From Thiorhodovibrio frisius (lineage in GTDB: Bacteria > Pseudomonadota > Gammaproteobacteria > Chromatiales > Chromatiaceae), in the NCBI RefSeq assembly GCF_033954835.1, contig NZ_CP121471.1, forward strand, positions 2,474,501 through 2,538,500: a stretch of 64,000 nucleotides of DNA, written 5' to 3'. This document shows positions 44,001 through 53,769 of the stretch, one piece after another. Within the stretch, counting starts at the first letter, position 1. The number at the start of each line of letters is the position of its first letter. Made by a program: the position numbers and the translations under genes. The notes under the pieces were generated by a model, which was not told where the DNA came from, did no database searches, and worked only from the letters and a program-made list of their open reading frames with translations.

Positions 44001-46400
44001 GATGTGCCCAAACAAGTGGAGCCGCGGGGTCCGCTGCCGATCACACTCCAGATTGCCAATCTGCCTGCCGGAGAGCCGGCCAATCTGACGCTTGCCGCCG
44101 TCGATGAGGGCATTTTGAATCTGACCGATTTCAAAACCCCGGCGCCGGATAACTGGTACTTCGGCCAGCGCAGCCTGGCGTTCGAGATTCGGGATCTTTA
44201 CGGGCGCCTGATCGACCCCATGCAGGGCGAACCGGGTCGGCTGCGCACCGGTGGCGACAGCGCGGCCTTGATGCGCGTCGACGGCCCGCCGCCGAGCGAG
44301 GCCTTGCTCGCCTTCTACTCCGGCGTGCTGGCGGCTGATGCAGAAGGGCGCGCCCAGGTGAGTTTTGATCTGCCCGACTTCAACGGTCGCGCGCGCATCA
44401 TGGCCATGGCCTGGAGCGCTGATGGCGTCGGTCATGCTGCCAGCGACACTCTGATTCGCGATCCCATCGTGCTCAGCGCCTCGTTGCCGCGCTTCCTCGC
44501 GCCTGACGACAGCTCACGGCTACTGGTCGATCTGACCCATGTCGAGGGGCCTTCGGGGCGGGTGCGCCTGGAGCTTGCCAGCGACGGGGTGACGCTGGCG
44601 CTGAATGGACCCGCAGCGGCCGAGTTCGAGCTTGCGCCCGAAGGCCGCGCGCGAGCGGAATTTCCCCTCAAGGCGCTAGCCTCCGGCAATGGTCAGCTCG
44701 ATCTGGTGCTCACCACCCCAGATGGCAAAAGGCTAACCAAAACCTTGCGGCTCCAGGTGCGGGATCTGACCCCGCCGGTGCAGTTTAGCGAGCAGCGTGA
44801 GATTGCCCCGCGTGGCCCCGGTCTGGAACTCGGCGCCGGACTGCTAGGCGAAGCCGCGCAGCATGCCCTGGTAGCCGGGTCCGAGTCCTGGCAGGTCTCG
44901 GTCACAGGTGCCGGCGGGCTTGATGTGGTGGGTCTGCTGCAAGCGCTTGATCGCTATCCCTACGGCTGTTCAGAGCAACTCACCAGTCGCGCGTTGCCGC
45001 TGCTCTATGTCGATAGCCTGGCGCTCGGCTCCATTGTTGAACCGGCGCGGGAACCGGGGCAGGGCAGCGATGAAAAACTGAGGGAACGGATCGCTCAGGC
45101 CATTCGCGAGTTGATCGGCAAGCAGGCGAGCGACGGCGGCTTCGGCCTCTGGTCGCCGCATGACGGCGTCGACCAAGAGCAGGAACTCTGGCTGGACGCC
45201 TATGTGACCGACTTCCTGACGCGCGCGACCGAGCAGGGCTATGACACACCCGAGACTGCCTTTTCCCTGGCACTCGATAACCTGAAAAACCAAATCGCCT
45301 ACAGCTCAGACTTTGACGACGGCGGCCAGGGTATCGCCTACGCCCTCTATGTGTTGGCGCGCAATGGACGCATCTCGCTTGGCGATATTCGCTATTACTT
45401 TGAGACCAAGCTCGATGCCTTCGCCACGCCCATGGCGCGCGCCCAAGTCGGCGCGGCGCTGGCGCTCCAGGGCGCGCAACCGCGTGCCCGTCAGGCGTTT
45501 GAATCTGCCTACCAACTCTGGCAACAGCAGAGGGCCGACCTGGAAGATGCCGGCTGGCGATCAGACTTCGGCTCCCATCTGCGCGATGGCGCGGCCCTGC
45601 TCGCGCTCACGGCTGAACTTCTGCCGGATGCCCTGCCGCTGGCTGAACTGGCGCAGGAGGTGAACGCGCAGGCTACGACCAAAACCGAGGGCGGCGGTCT
45701 GAGCCAAAATCTGAGCACCCAGGAGCAAGTCTGGCTGGTGCTGGCCGCGCGGGCACAGATGACCGGTGCCGCGGCCCCCGAGCTCGAGATCGACGGCCAG
45801 CCCCACGCAGGCCCTTGGAGCGGACGCTATGATGCTGTTGACCTGGCCACCGAGCCCTTGGTGATCGCCAATACCGGCGAGCAAGCGCAAACCGCCATTG
45901 TCACCATCACCGGTCAGCCGCGTACCCCGCCACCCGCCGGCGGACAAGGCTATCGCATCAGTCGCCACTACTATGATCTATTCGGCGCGCCGGTGGATGC
46001 GCGCGAGGTCACCCAAGGTGCGCGCCTGATCGCGGTGCTCGACATCACCGCCGATCGGCGCGGTGCCGCGCGTCTGATGGTCGAAGACCCGCTGCCGGCT
46101 GGTTTCGAGATTGACAACCCGCATCTGCTTGCCGCCGGTGATCTGAGTGGGCTGCCCGGTCTGCAACAAGGGCCCGAGCCCCTGACGCAGCCCAGTTACC
46201 AGGCTTTCCTGGCTGATCGCATGTTGGCTGCGGTCACCCGTGATGGCAGCGACCCCGAGCATTTCCGCCTGGCCTACGCCGTGCGCGCGGTCTCGCCCGG
46301 ACGCTTTGACCATCCACAGGCGCGGGTGGATGATATGTACCGACCGCAACAGCGCGCCTGGACGGATGCCGGCGAGGTGCAGATTGCACCATCGCGCTAA
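41010..46400 (+). CDS. Bacterial alpha-2-macroglobulin with thioester
   Basis: The 1796-residue secreted protein has a signal peptide (LLLPAAPLPAAAAANTAWP), a helical tetratricopeptide-like region near 70-220, and a long series of MG beta-domains including VFLTTERGVYRPGEQVALTA. It has a thioester motif CSEQ (Cys near 1320) and an alpha-alpha toroid domain with DGGFGLWSP. Bacterial A2Ms trap proteases in the periplasm. The intact CxEQ suggests covalent trapping. Many homologues are lipoproteins next to pbpC, but here there is no lipobox and no pbpC neighbour. The ATG at 41010 has GGAGA upstream; the frame is open from inside orn (40749), and that extension is spurious. Confidence 0.9.
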   Translation: MLTSAGFRHLATAAWLPLIVIQLLLPAAPLPAAAAANTAWPPTTDALAFLPTSFLDEAAKQRARLQSNPADANKPPPATLLQQAEAARENKNPQQAVKLCTQALQLGGADRYAAWFGLSRAAVAYRPDNWNERRQMQREASAAAINAYLSANTQAGASHALASLGQALELRSDWRAAIRAWRASLAVADNANYREHLDKLIAKHGFRITGHEVSSDASDPRICVQFSDVLALDGEEHGAPLSDYVTLDHADLAIEPEERAICIDGVRHGERYRIGLRAGLPAHDGEKLSKTVELEVYVRDRRPSVHFPGRAYVLPSGGGASLPIVSVNTDVIQGQLYRIGDRALGAFAAEENLFETLNEDSANELAERSGEELWKGEFDVSNELNKDITSTLPLAELIDETGLTPGIYVLTARSRERLDQDYSFATQWFLISDLGLTALSGDDGLHALVRSLATAEPLADVRLRLLAVNQQVLGEARTDARGHARFDPGLLRGTGGNRAALLTAESPVGDYGFLDLSSSPFDLTDRGVAGRPAPGPIDVFLTTERGVYRPGEQVALTALARDPQSRAIPDLPLTFIVKRPDGVEFLRQPVPDQGLGAHALELALLPDAMRGTWQTAVHLDPKEPALARTSFMVEDFEPERLEFDLDTQVKQIDPLNPPSLQLDARYLYGAPAANLRVEGQARVIASDALAAFPGYRFGLADEDFTPELELFDGTETDAEGRAELAVELPDAISASQPLRADISVRVIEASGRPVERELKLPLVDSRARLGVKPLFDGALPEGDKAEFELIALDADGQPMAATNLAWTLSRVTTSFQWYQRDGDWRFEPIKERRRVASGALDLSAPNPAKLEMPVDWGAYELEVKGRAGALVPVSLAFHAGWYVSPKAYDTPDAVKLVLDKAQYRLGETARVHLEPRFPGLALVMVINQGIVSMHPVQVSEQGAEIELPVTADWGSGAYLTAALYRPLDVAAKRMPQRALGLQWAGVDPGPRRLDLALDVPKQVEPRGPLPITLQIANLPAGEPANLTLAAVDEGILNLTDFKTPAPDNWYFGQRSLAFEIRDLYGRLIDPMQGEPGRLRTGGDSAALMRVDGPPPSEALLAFYSGVLAADAEGRAQVSFDLPDFNGRARIMAMAWSADGVGHAASDTLIRDPIVLSASLPRFLAPDDSSRLLVDLTHVEGPSGRVRLELASDGVTLALNGPAAAEFELAPEGRARAEFPLKALASGNGQLDLVLTTPDGKRLTKTLRLQVRDLTPPVQFSEQREIAPRGPGLELGAGLLGEAAQHALVAGSESWQVSVTGAGGLDVVGLLQALDRYPYGCSEQLTSRALPLLYVDSLALGSIVEPAREPGQGSDEKLRERIAQAIRELIGKQASDGGFGLWSPHDGVDQEQELWLDAYVTDFLTRATEQGYDTPETAFSLALDNLKNQIAYSSDFDDGGQGIAYALYVLARNGRISLGDIRYYFETKLDAFATPMARAQVGAALALQGAQPRARQAFESAYQLWQQQRADLEDAGWRSDFGSHLRDGAALLALTAELLPDALPLAELAQEVNAQATTKTEGGGLSQNLSTQEQVWLVLAARAQMTGAAAPELEIDGQPHAGPWSGRYDAVDLATEPLVIANTGEQAQTAIVTITGQPRTPPPAGGQGYRISRHYYDLFGAPVDAREVTQGARLIAVLDITADRRGAARLMVEDPLPAGFEIDNPHLLAAGDLSGLPGLQQGPEPLTQPSYQAFLADRMLAAVTRDGSDPEHFRLAYAVRAVSPGRFDHPQARVDDMYRPQQRAWTDAGEVQIAPSR

Positions 46401-46438
46401 GGTTCGCGTTGGTCACGCCAAAACGCCTTTGCGACTGG

Positions 46439-46446
46439 TATAGAAT
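46439..46446 (+). promoter_or_regulatory. Possible -10 element before asd
   Basis: TATAGAAT lies 30 bases before the asd ATG, at a suitable distance for a sigma-70 -10 box. No convincing -35 hexamer is present. Confidence 0.3.
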
Positions 46447-46475
46447 AGGGCGAAATAGACAGACTAGGGGGTCGG

Positions 46476-47603
46476 ATGGATCGCATTAATAGGGTAGGTT
46501 TCGTTGGCTGGCGCGGCATGGTCGGCTCGGTACTCATGGAGCGAATGCGCGCGGAGGGCGACTTTGCGCACATCGCGGAGCCGGTGTTTTTCTCCACCTC
46601 TCAGCAGGGTGAGCCCGGCCCGGATGTTGGCATTGGGGCCGAGCCACTGCGCGATGCGAATGACCTTGACGCACTCACGGCGATGGATGCCATCGTCACC
46701 TGTCAGGGCGGCGATTTCACGGGTGCGGTTTACAGCCCGCTGCGCCAGCGTGGCTGGAAGGGGTATTGGATCGACGCCGCCTCCAGCCTGCGCATGAAGC
46801 CTGAGAGCACCATTGTGCTCGATCCAGTCAATCGCGCGCTGATCCAGGACGCCCTGCACGCCGGACGGCGCGATTTCATCGGCGGCAACTGCACCGTTAG
46901 CCTCATGCTCATGGCGATCGGCGAGTTGCTGCGCCGCGACCTGGTCGACTGGGTCAGCGCCATGACCTACCAGGCCGCATCCGGAGCGGGCGCCCGCCAC
47001 ATGCGCGAGCTGCTCATCCAAATGGGCGCCCTGCATGCATCCGTGGCCAGTCAGCTCGACAATCCCGAAAGTGCCATTCTGGATATTGATCGCGCCGTGA
47101 CCGACTGCATGCGCACGCCGTCTTTTCCTGACGCACTCTTCACCGTCCCCCTTGCTGGTAGCCTGATCCCCTGGATTGACAAAGCCATGCCAGGCGGACA
47201 AAGTCGCGAGGAATGGAAGGCCGGGGTGGAAACGAATAAGATTCTCGGTCGCAATGAAAGCCAGCACATCCCCGTCGATGGCTTGTGCGTGCGAGTTGGC
47301 GCCATGCGTTGCCACAGCCAGGGTTTGACCATTAAGCTAAAGCAGGCCATGCCCGAGGATGAACTTGCCGGTATCGTTGCCAGCGCCAACTCTTGGGTAC
47401 GTCTGATTCCAAACGAACGCGAGGCGACCATTGCCGGCCTGTCGCCAGCCATGGTCAGTGGCACCCTGGATGTTCCCATCGGACGGCTGCATCCGCTCAC
47501 CATGGGCCCTGAATACTTCGGCGCCTTCACTGTGGGCGATCAGCTTCTCTGGGGTGCGGCCGAGCCGTTACGGCGCATGCTAAAGTTGTTGCTCGAGCAA
47601 TAA
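46476..47603 (+). CDS. asd: Aspartate-semialdehyde dehydrogenase
   Basis: The 375-residue enzyme reduces aspartyl phosphate to aspartate semialdehyde for lysine, threonine, methionine and diaminopimelate synthesis. Visible features are the NADP-binding [14 protein letters not shown], the catalytic Cys in GGNCTVSL (residue 139), [12 protein letters not shown] and the C-terminal [12 protein letters not shown]. The length and the GNCTVSL motif are those of the gammaproteobacterial enzyme. fimV follows after 181 bases, the expected order. Confidence 0.97.
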   Translation: MDRINRVGFVGWRGMVGSVLMERMRAEGDFAHIAEPVFFSTSQQGEPGPDVGIGAEPLRDANDLDALTAMDAIVTCQGGDFTGAVYSPLRQRGWKGYWIDAASSLRMKPESTIVLDPVNRALIQDALHAGRRDFIGGNCTVSLMLMAIGELLRRDLVDWVSAMTYQAASGAGARHMRELLIQMGALHASVASQLDNPESAILDIDRAVTDCMRTPSFPDALFTVPLAGSLIPWIDKAMPGGQSREEWKAGVETNKILGRNESQHIPVDGLCVRVGAMRCHSQGLTIKLKQAMPEDELAGIVASANSWVRLIPNEREATIAGLSPAMVSGTLDVPIGRLHPLTMGPEYFGAFTVGDQLLWGAAEPLRRMLKLLLEQ

Positions 47604-47784
47604 TCGATGGAATTTCGCGCATTGGTATCACACAAATGCCGATTATCTGTTACTTTATAGAGAAATAAATTGAGGTTATCCCGTGCTTTCCGCTGTTTTG
47701 TTCGCTGTCTTGTTCAAAGGCGATCAGCGCGCGGGTGTTCATGCGTTCGCATCATTGTCGCAACATAGTCGGCTAGGAGAGAGG

Positions 47785-50700
47785 ATGTCTCGCTTCGCAT
47801 CAGTCTTACTTGCTCTGTCTCTGGTGTTCGCTTCAGCGACCTCCTGGGCGCTTGGGTTGGGTGCCCTGGTATCAAGGTCCGCACTCAATCAACCTTTCCA
47901 AGGTGAAATCCAGCTTTACGACGCTAAGGTGGACGAACTCGATAGCATCCAGGCGAAACTCGCCAGTCCCGATGAGTTCGACAAAGCCTCGGTTCCGCGC
48001 CCCTTCTTTTTGACGCAGCTCGACTTCAAGCCTGGGCTTAACGCTGCTGGCGATCCTGTCATTGTGGTATCGAGCCGCAACCCCATCCGCGAGCCCTTCA
48101 TGGACTTCTTGATTGAAGTGGTCTGGGCAGAGGGGCGTATCGTCAAGGAATACACCATTCTTCTCGACCCACCTCGCGCTGGCGCTGAGCCGCCAGAGGC
48201 GATCATCGAGGGGCAGGTAATCAGCGAGGAAACATTCGAGCCGGGGCAAGGCCCCAGCATGATGGCCGCGACCGAGGCTGAGGAACCCCTATCTGAACAG
48301 CCCGATGCGCAAGGGGATGTGGCCGAAGCTGATGCTGGAACCGACACCGCAGCCGAAACTGGCACGGAGCCTGTCGATGCCGCCCAAGAGCCTGCTGGGG
48401 AGGCAATGGCACAAGATGCCAGCGCACCCGATGAGCAAGCCTCGGTCGATTCGGCAGCGGAGCCGGTTGCTGAAGCCCCAGACAACGCAGTACCCGAATC
48501 TGCCACTCCGACATCTGCCAATCAGGCCCCGGCAGCCAATGCCGCAGATGCGGACACGGGCGAATTTCCCATCCGCTATGGCCCGGTGGCAGCTGGCGTT
48601 GGACTCTGGCGCGTCGCCAGTTCAATTGCTCCTGAAGGCGCCACCGTGCAGCAGACGGCCATGGCGCTTTATCGTAGTAATTCCAAAGCCTTTGGCGGTG
48701 GCAGTGTCAACAAACTGATTACCGGCTCCAAGCTGGTCATTCCCTCGGCCGCCGAACTCTATGCGCTGCCCCCGGACGAGGCGACTCGCCAGTACAGTGC
48801 CGCCCTGAATGGCCAGTCAGTAGCGAATCAGCCTCTCGCCGAGGCTGCCGCCGAGCAACTTGCTAGCGCTTCGACCGCAGAGTTTGCCACAGCCGAACAG
48901 GTAAAAAAAAAACCTGATTCTTCCGGTTTAGCGGCTGAAGAAGCCAATCAGGAGGCGGATCAACAGTCCGAGGCATCTGCTGATGCCAGCACTGAGACCA
49001 CCGCTGAGGGCACGGAGCAGGCATCGGCCACCGAGGACTCCGAGCCAGAAGAAACCACGCCAGAAGAAACCACACCAGAAGATCAGGCTCCAGAAGAGCA
49101 GACCGGGTCAACCGACCTAGCGGCAGCTTCTCCGGATGCCGAAGCCACGACGCCTTCTGATGAAGCATCTTCTGAGGAAGCCGACGCTCGCACCGCATCC
49201 CAAGCTCCCGAGACAATGGCGACAGGCGAATCCGCAGCGGATTCCGAGCCTGAAGTCCCAGGTGAATCTCCAGTCGCATCCCAAACCGCGCCCGCTGGTG
49301 AAGCGAGCACCGATGGGGCGGAACCTGCTGAAACGCCGCAAGCGCTCGCCCAGGCAGACACCCAGGATTCCACAGATGCTGATGCGACTGGGGATATAGC
49401 GCCCAAGGAGACAGAATCAGCTCAAGCTGAGTCCGCGATTGCGGATAGCTCGAACCAGGACGCGCTCGCCCCGGATGAGGCTGAGCCACAGGGCGAAGAT
49501 GCCGGCGCAACCGAATTGATCGCGGACGCTGATGCCCAGCCAGCGACCGTTCCAGCTGATGGAACCCCGACCGACGCCACGCAAAGCCCGCCTCAAAATC
49601 CCGAAGAAGCTGCCATGCAGCAGCGCATTAATGAGCTTGAGGCGCAGCTCAGCAAGCTTGGCACCATGCTTGAAGAACAGGCTACTGGGACACCACCCGA
49701 GTCGCAAGCATCCTCCCAAGGTATGAATTCCGTGTTGCTCTGGTCACTGGCCGGAGCAGGTGGCGCCCTGTTGGTGACCTTGCTGGCTTTTGCTGGCGTC
49801 AAGCTGGTCTCCGGGCGTGGCAAGACGCAGGCGAAAGCCGAAATGGAGGTTGAGCCGCAAGCGAGTGAAGGGGATGAGTTGGAGGAGATCGAGGTCGACT
49901 CGTCCGAGATCGAACAGTTGGCCGTTTCCGAGCCGGCGCAGCCCTCGGCATCGCCTGCCGAGAACGCGCCCGTGGCGCCTGAATCTGATCCAGAGTCTGA
50001 TCCTGCATCTAATCAGGAACAGCCAGCTCCAACGATTGAAACGCCGGTTGCCGAAGCCTCACGACCCGAGGCGCCCGCGCCAGTCGCGTCGATCCCTGCC
50101 CCGACACCGATTCCGAAACCGGTTTCCAAACCGACCCCGGAACCAATCCAACAACCAATTCCGGAACCAATCAAAACCGCGAAAGCGCCTGCTGCCGCGC
50201 CGGCTCCAACACCTGAACCGGCACCGAAGCCTATACCGGAGCCAGCACCAACACCGGCTCCGGCTGCTGAAGCTCCACCGGTAGTTTCCGAGCCCCCGCC
50301 AGTGGCTGCCGCAGAACCTCCATCGCAGGCCTCTGTAGCTGAGCCGGAAGCGGCTGAACCGCCCGCCCCGACACCCCGTGAGCAACCGGTCGCAGCCGAG
50401 CCACCCCTGAGCATGTCAGTCGACTCAGGCGCGCTCAGCGAGGCCGAAAAGAAAGCACTCGACAAGGCCGACAGCTACATCTCCTATGGCCGCCACCGCG
50501 ACGCTCAGGCTGCCTTGATGACTGCGCTTGGAAAGCTGCCTGATTCCGAGGCGTTGCAGCTCAAACTCGCCGAGGCCTATGCCAGCGGTGGTAATGCCGA
50601 CGACTTTGCCAAGCTACAGCAACGGATGGTCGCGCGCGGCGTTCCCGAGCGTCATCCGCAAATTTGGGAGCGCATCCTGGCAATGGTCGGCTCTGCGGGG

Positions 50701-52143
50701 GCTGCCGCGACGGCAGCGGCAGCAGCCGCGACTCCAGCCCAGCCGGCGCCGGTGCCCGAATCCAAACAGGCATCCAAACAGGCATCTGCTCAGCCACCAG
50801 CAGCAGCCCCCGAGCCCACACCGGAACCCATGCCTGCGCCCGAGACGGCGGATCCCAATGGCCCACCGGAACTCGATTCGTTCCGGCTGAATTTCAATGA
50901 TCTCAGCGAAGAGGATCTGCAGCTTGCCTTCCCTGAGGTAGCTGGCGGCAACAAGACAGCACCGACCGGGGGGGCATCACCGGAACGCCAGGCTCGCCTG
51001 GATCAGGTGGAGATCGTGCCGGGTGGTCCGGATGCCGACGTCTCGCTTCCACTACAGGATCTCGATCAGCAACTCGGAGACGCTGGCCTGGATCCCTATG
51101 GGTCGGACAATAACCCCTTTGCCGATCTGGATGGGTTCGAGCAGGACGAGGATCTCACTCTCCCCGAGGAGGGAGTTGCGCCTGGAGACGATGCGGCCGA
51201 AAGCAATGATCTGCCTTCGCTGGACCTGCCGGAATTTAATGCCAATGCGCCAGCCTCCGAGACCTTGACCCCGCTCGAGCGTGCGACCGAAGCGGCCAAG
51301 GCCAGCCGAGGTGTTGACCCATTCGAGGAACTGGTAGCCAACGAGCTTGGCGGCGAGATGCCTGAGATACTCGAGCCACCGACTGACACGGCGGGAGAGG
51401 TCGAGAGTGCGCTCGATGGTCTACCCGATCTGGATCTGTCGCCAGCGGACGAGCCCGCCGCCGGGACAAGCCCAGCCGATGACAATGAGTTGCAGATTCT
51501 GGACCTACCCGCTGAGTCGCCCGCATCTGGCGGCGATCTGGCCGCCGATATCGAAAAGTTTCTTTCTGGCACGGAATCCGTTGCGGCAGAGCAACAGCCT
51601 AAAGCTGCCGCGACGCCTGAGGCGGAAACCAGCGAGGATCTGGATCTGTCATCCGAAGCGGGTTTTCACACTCAGATGGTTCCATCTTCCGCCGCGCCCG
51701 GGCAAATGCCATCATCGGATATTCCGGATCTCGACATCGGGTTGGATGATCTGGACTCGTTGCACTCCGCTGTCCCCGACAGCGCAGCGCCGCAAGCGTC
51801 GGCGACTCCGCCGGAGGATACGGGCACCACTGCTTCGGCATCGGCTGGCGGATCCACTGCCGATGAGCCAAGCCTGCGCGAGTCTTCCAGTGATGACTCC
51901 CCCATGTTTGGTGATGAGTCCTTAATGGCGCCAGACAGCGGCGCCAGCGATGTTCTGTCGTCGCAGTGGCGCATGGATTCGGCCATGTGGGACGAGGTCG
52001 CCACCAAAATGGACCTGGCCTTCGCCTACGTTGAAATGGAAGACACCGAAGCCGCGCGCGCCATTCTCGAAGAGGTGATTCGCGAGGGTAACGACGAGCA
52101 GCGGACCGAGGCGCAGGGGCTGCTCAAGAAGCTCGATGGCTGA
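47785..52143 (+). CDS. fimV: FimV/HubP-type polar scaffold protein
   Basis: The 1452-residue protein starts with a signal peptide and the FimV N-terminal domain (LGLGALVSRSALNQPFQGEI). A LysM-like peptidoglycan-binding region follows at about residues 250-330 (VGLWRVASSIAPEGATVQQT). Then come a very long acidic Pro/Glu/Ala-rich stretch, one membrane helix near 650 (SVLLWSLAGAGGALLVTLLA), a proline-rich cytoplasmic region, a TPR-like segment and the conserved C-terminal FimV box (MDLAFAYVEMEDTEAARAIL). FimV/HubP organises type IV pili, flagella and chemotaxis arrays at the pole. The ATG at 47785 has AGGAGAGAGG immediately upstream; an open frame from 47683 lacks a signal peptide. Confidence 0.92.
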   Translation: MSRFASVLLALSLVFASATSWALGLGALVSRSALNQPFQGEIQLYDAKVDELDSIQAKLASPDEFDKASVPRPFFLTQLDFKPGLNAAGDPVIVVSSRNPIREPFMDFLIEVVWAEGRIVKEYTILLDPPRAGAEPPEAIIEGQVISEETFEPGQGPSMMAATEAEEPLSEQPDAQGDVAEADAGTDTAAETGTEPVDAAQEPAGEAMAQDASAPDEQASVDSAAEPVAEAPDNAVPESATPTSANQAPAANAADADTGEFPIRYGPVAAGVGLWRVASSIAPEGATVQQTAMALYRSNSKAFGGGSVNKLITGSKLVIPSAAELYALPPDEATRQYSAALNGQSVANQPLAEAAAEQLASASTAEFATAEQVKKKPDSSGLAAEEANQEADQQSEASADASTETTAEGTEQASATEDSEPEETTPEETTPEDQAPEEQTGSTDLAAASPDAEATTPSDEASSEEADARTASQAPETMATGESAADSEPEVPGESPVASQTAPAGEASTDGAEPAETPQALAQADTQDSTDADATGDIAPKETESAQAESAIADSSNQDALAPDEAEPQGEDAGATELIADADAQPATVPADGTPTDATQSPPQNPEEAAMQQRINELEAQLSKLGTMLEEQATGTPPESQASSQGMNSVLLWSLAGAGGALLVTLLAFAGVKLVSGRGKTQAKAEMEVEPQASEGDELEEIEVDSSEIEQLAVSEPAQPSASPAENAPVAPESDPESDPASNQEQPAPTIETPVAEASRPEAPAPVASIPAPTPIPKPVSKPTPEPIQQPIPEPIKTAKAPAAAPAPTPEPAPKPIPEPAPTPAPAAEAPPVVSEPPPVAAAEPPSQASVAEPEAAEPPAPTPREQPVAAEPPLSMSVDSGALSEAEKKALDKADSYISYGRHRDAQAALMTALGKLPDSEALQLKLAEAYASGGNADDFAKLQQRMVARGVPERHPQIWERILAMVGSAGAAATAAAAAATPAQPAPVPESKQASKQASAQPPAAAPEPTPEPMPAPETADPNGPPELDSFRLNFNDLSEEDLQLAFPEVAGGNKTAPTGGASPERQARLDQVEIVPGGPDADVSLPLQDLDQQLGDAGLDPYGSDNNPFADLDGFEQDEDLTLPEEGVAPGDDAAESNDLPSLDLPEFNANAPASETLTPLERATEAAKASRGVDPFEELVANELGGEMPEILEPPTDTAGEVESALDGLPDLDLSPADEPAAGTSPADDNELQILDLPAESPASGGDLAADIEKFLSGTESVAAEQQPKAAATPEAETSEDLDLSSEAGFHTQMVPSSAAPGQMPSSDIPDLDIGLDDLDSLHSAVPDSAAPQASATPPEDTGTTASASAGGSTADEPSLRESSSDDSPMFGDESLMAPDSGASDVLSSQWRMDSAMWDEVATKMDLAFAYVEMEDTEAARAILEEVIREGNDEQRTEAQGLLKKLDG
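48903..48912 (+). repeat. Ten-adenine homopolymer inside fimV
   Basis: An uninterrupted run of ten A (codons GTA AAA AAA AAA) encodes VKKK at about residue 375, upstream of the membrane helix. Length changes here would truncate FimV in its periplasmic part. Confidence 0.85.
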
Positions 52144-52983
52144 ATGGGCGACACCGAGGCCCAAAGCTACCGCATCGCGCTTGGTATTGAGTACGACGGG
52201 AGCTGCTTCAGCGGTTGGCAGATGCAGCATCACGCACCCACGGTGCAGCAAGAGGTGCAGGCCGCTGCCAGCCGAGTGGCCGACCATCCGGTGGTGCTGC
52301 ACTGTGCCGGGCGCACCGATGCCGGGGTCCATGCCCTCGCGCAGGTGGTCCATTTTGACACCCAAGCGTCGCGTACCGAGCGCTCTTGGGTGCTCGGCAT
52401 TAACGCCAACCTGCCGCCCGAGATTGCCATACGCTGGGCGCGCGCCATGCCGGCGGACTTTCATGCCCGCTTCAGCGCCCGCGAGCGCCATTACCGCTAC
52501 TTGATTCTCAATCGCCCAACGCGGCCGGCCTTGCTAGCCCGACGGGCGGTTTGGACGCACCGGCCGCTTGACCTTGAGCCGATGCGCGAGGCGGGCAGGG
52601 CGCTGGTCGGCACCCACGACTTCTCAAGCTTTCGCGCCCTGGGCTGTCAGGCCAAAAGCCCGGTGCGCACCCTGTATTATCTGGAACTCAGCCGCCAAGG
52701 GGATTTGATTGAACTCGCCGTGGGGGCCGACGGCTTTCTGCACCACATGGTGCGCAATATCGCCGGGGTGCTGATGGCAATTGGTCGCGGAGATGCGCCA
52801 GTCGAGTGGACAGAGCAGCTCCTGGCTGAGCGGGATCGCACGCGCGGCGGTGTCACGGCACCACCGCAAGGGCTCTACTTGAGCGCGGTCGATTATCCCG
52901 AGCATTACCAGCTGCCAAGCGCAAGCGGCGCATCGCTCCTAACGCTCATGGTCCCGACCGCCCCGGAGAATGCGTTGGTTTGA
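52144..52983 (+). CDS. truA: tRNA pseudouridine(38-40) synthase TruA
   Basis: The 279-residue enzyme isomerises uridines 38-40 of tRNA anticodon arms. It shows ALGIEYDGSCFSGWQ, the catalytic Asp in CAGRTDAGVHA (residue 59), FHARFSARERHYRY and FLHHMVRNIAGVLMAIG. The ATG follows the fimV stop directly (TGAATG), so expression is likely coupled. The C-terminal ~25 residues extend slightly past the common end of the family. Confidence 0.96.
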   Translation: MGDTEAQSYRIALGIEYDGSCFSGWQMQHHAPTVQQEVQAAASRVADHPVVLHCAGRTDAGVHALAQVVHFDTQASRTERSWVLGINANLPPEIAIRWARAMPADFHARFSARERHYRYLILNRPTRPALLARRAVWTHRPLDLEPMREAGRALVGTHDFSSFRALGCQAKSPVRTLYYLELSRQGDLIELAVGADGFLHHMVRNIAGVLMAIGRGDAPVEWTEQLLAERDRTRGGVTAPPQGLYLSAVDYPEHYQLPSASGASLLTLMVPTAPENALV

Positions 52984-53037
52984 TTCACCGAAATTTGAGT
53001 CCTCTGGTTAGGCTTCTCCGCTGCGCCTGCCTTTGAT

Positions 53038-53043
53038 TACAAT
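53038..53043 (+). promoter_or_regulatory. Possible -10 element before trpF
   Basis: TACAAT lies 99 bases before trpF in the truA-trpF gap, followed by a small GGCTG-CTCG-CAGCC hairpin at 53053-53066. The -35 region is poor. No leader peptide with Trp codons is seen. Confidence 0.25.
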
Positions 53044-53136
53044 AGCGCGTTTGGCTGCTCGCAGCCGGTTGCGCAATCAGGCGGTTGACCAACACCGATC
53101 AGACCCCCAAACAAAAGGGCACTCAGGACGCCTAGG

Positions 53137-53769
53137 ATGATGCGAACCAGAGTCAAACTATGCGGACTAACGCGCGTCCAGGACATAGAGGCGGCAGTCA
53201 CCCATGGCGCCGACGCCATCGGCCTGGTCTTTTATGACAAAAGCCCGCGTGCGGTGACTGTCGAACAGGCGCGCGCGCTTGCCGCTGCAGTGCCGGCGTT
53301 CGTGACCCTGGTCGGGCTCTTCGTCAATGCCGAGCCGAGCCTGGTGCGCGCGGTGCTCGCCCAGGTTCCGCTGGGCGCTTTGCAGTTTCATGGAACTGAG
53401 CCGCCAGAGCTCTGCCAGGCGTTCGAGCGTCCCTGGATCAAAGCCATTGCGGTGCGTGAGGGCCTTGATCTGGCGCAGGCCGCGAAAGATTACCAGGGTG
53501 CCGCCTCGCTGCTGCTCGACACCTACGACCCTAAGCGCGCTGGCGGCACCGGGCGCTGTTTCGATTGGGAATTGGTGCCAGAATGGCTGGCACGGCGCAG
53601 CATTCTGGCCGGCGGCTTGTCAGCTGACAATGTCGCCGCCGCCATCTCCCAAGTGCGGCCCCACGCGGTGGATGTCAGCGGCGGCATTGAGCAGGGCAAG
53701 GGCCTTAAAGACAGTGAAAAAATTTCAGCATTCATGCAAGAGGTAGCGAATGGCGACCAGTCTCGCTGA
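53137..53769 (+). CDS. trpF: Phosphoribosylanthranilate isomerase TrpF
   Basis: TrpF is the third step of tryptophan synthesis, an Amadori rearrangement in a TIM barrel. The 210-residue product has the catalytic Cys in [30 protein letters not shown], the catalytic Asp in [15 protein letters not shown] and the phosphate-binding LAGGLSADN and VDVSGGIE. The gene stands alone rather than fused to trpC, and its last 20 bases overlap trpB. Confidence 0.97.
   Translation: MMRTRVKLCGLTRVQDIEAAVTHGADAIGLVFYDKSPRAVTVEQARALAAAVPAFVTLVGLFVNAEPSLVRAVLAQVPLGALQFHGTEPPELCQAFERPWIKAIAVREGLDLAQAAKDYQGAASLLLDTYDPKRAGGTGRCFDWELVPEWLARRSILAGGLSADNVAAAISQVRPHAVDVSGGIEQGKGLKDSEKISAFMQEVANGDQSR

Noticed and set aside
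52984-53136. A trp attenuator or leader peptide upstream of trpF
   Set aside because: No short frame with tandem Trp codons and no alternative hairpin set is visible.
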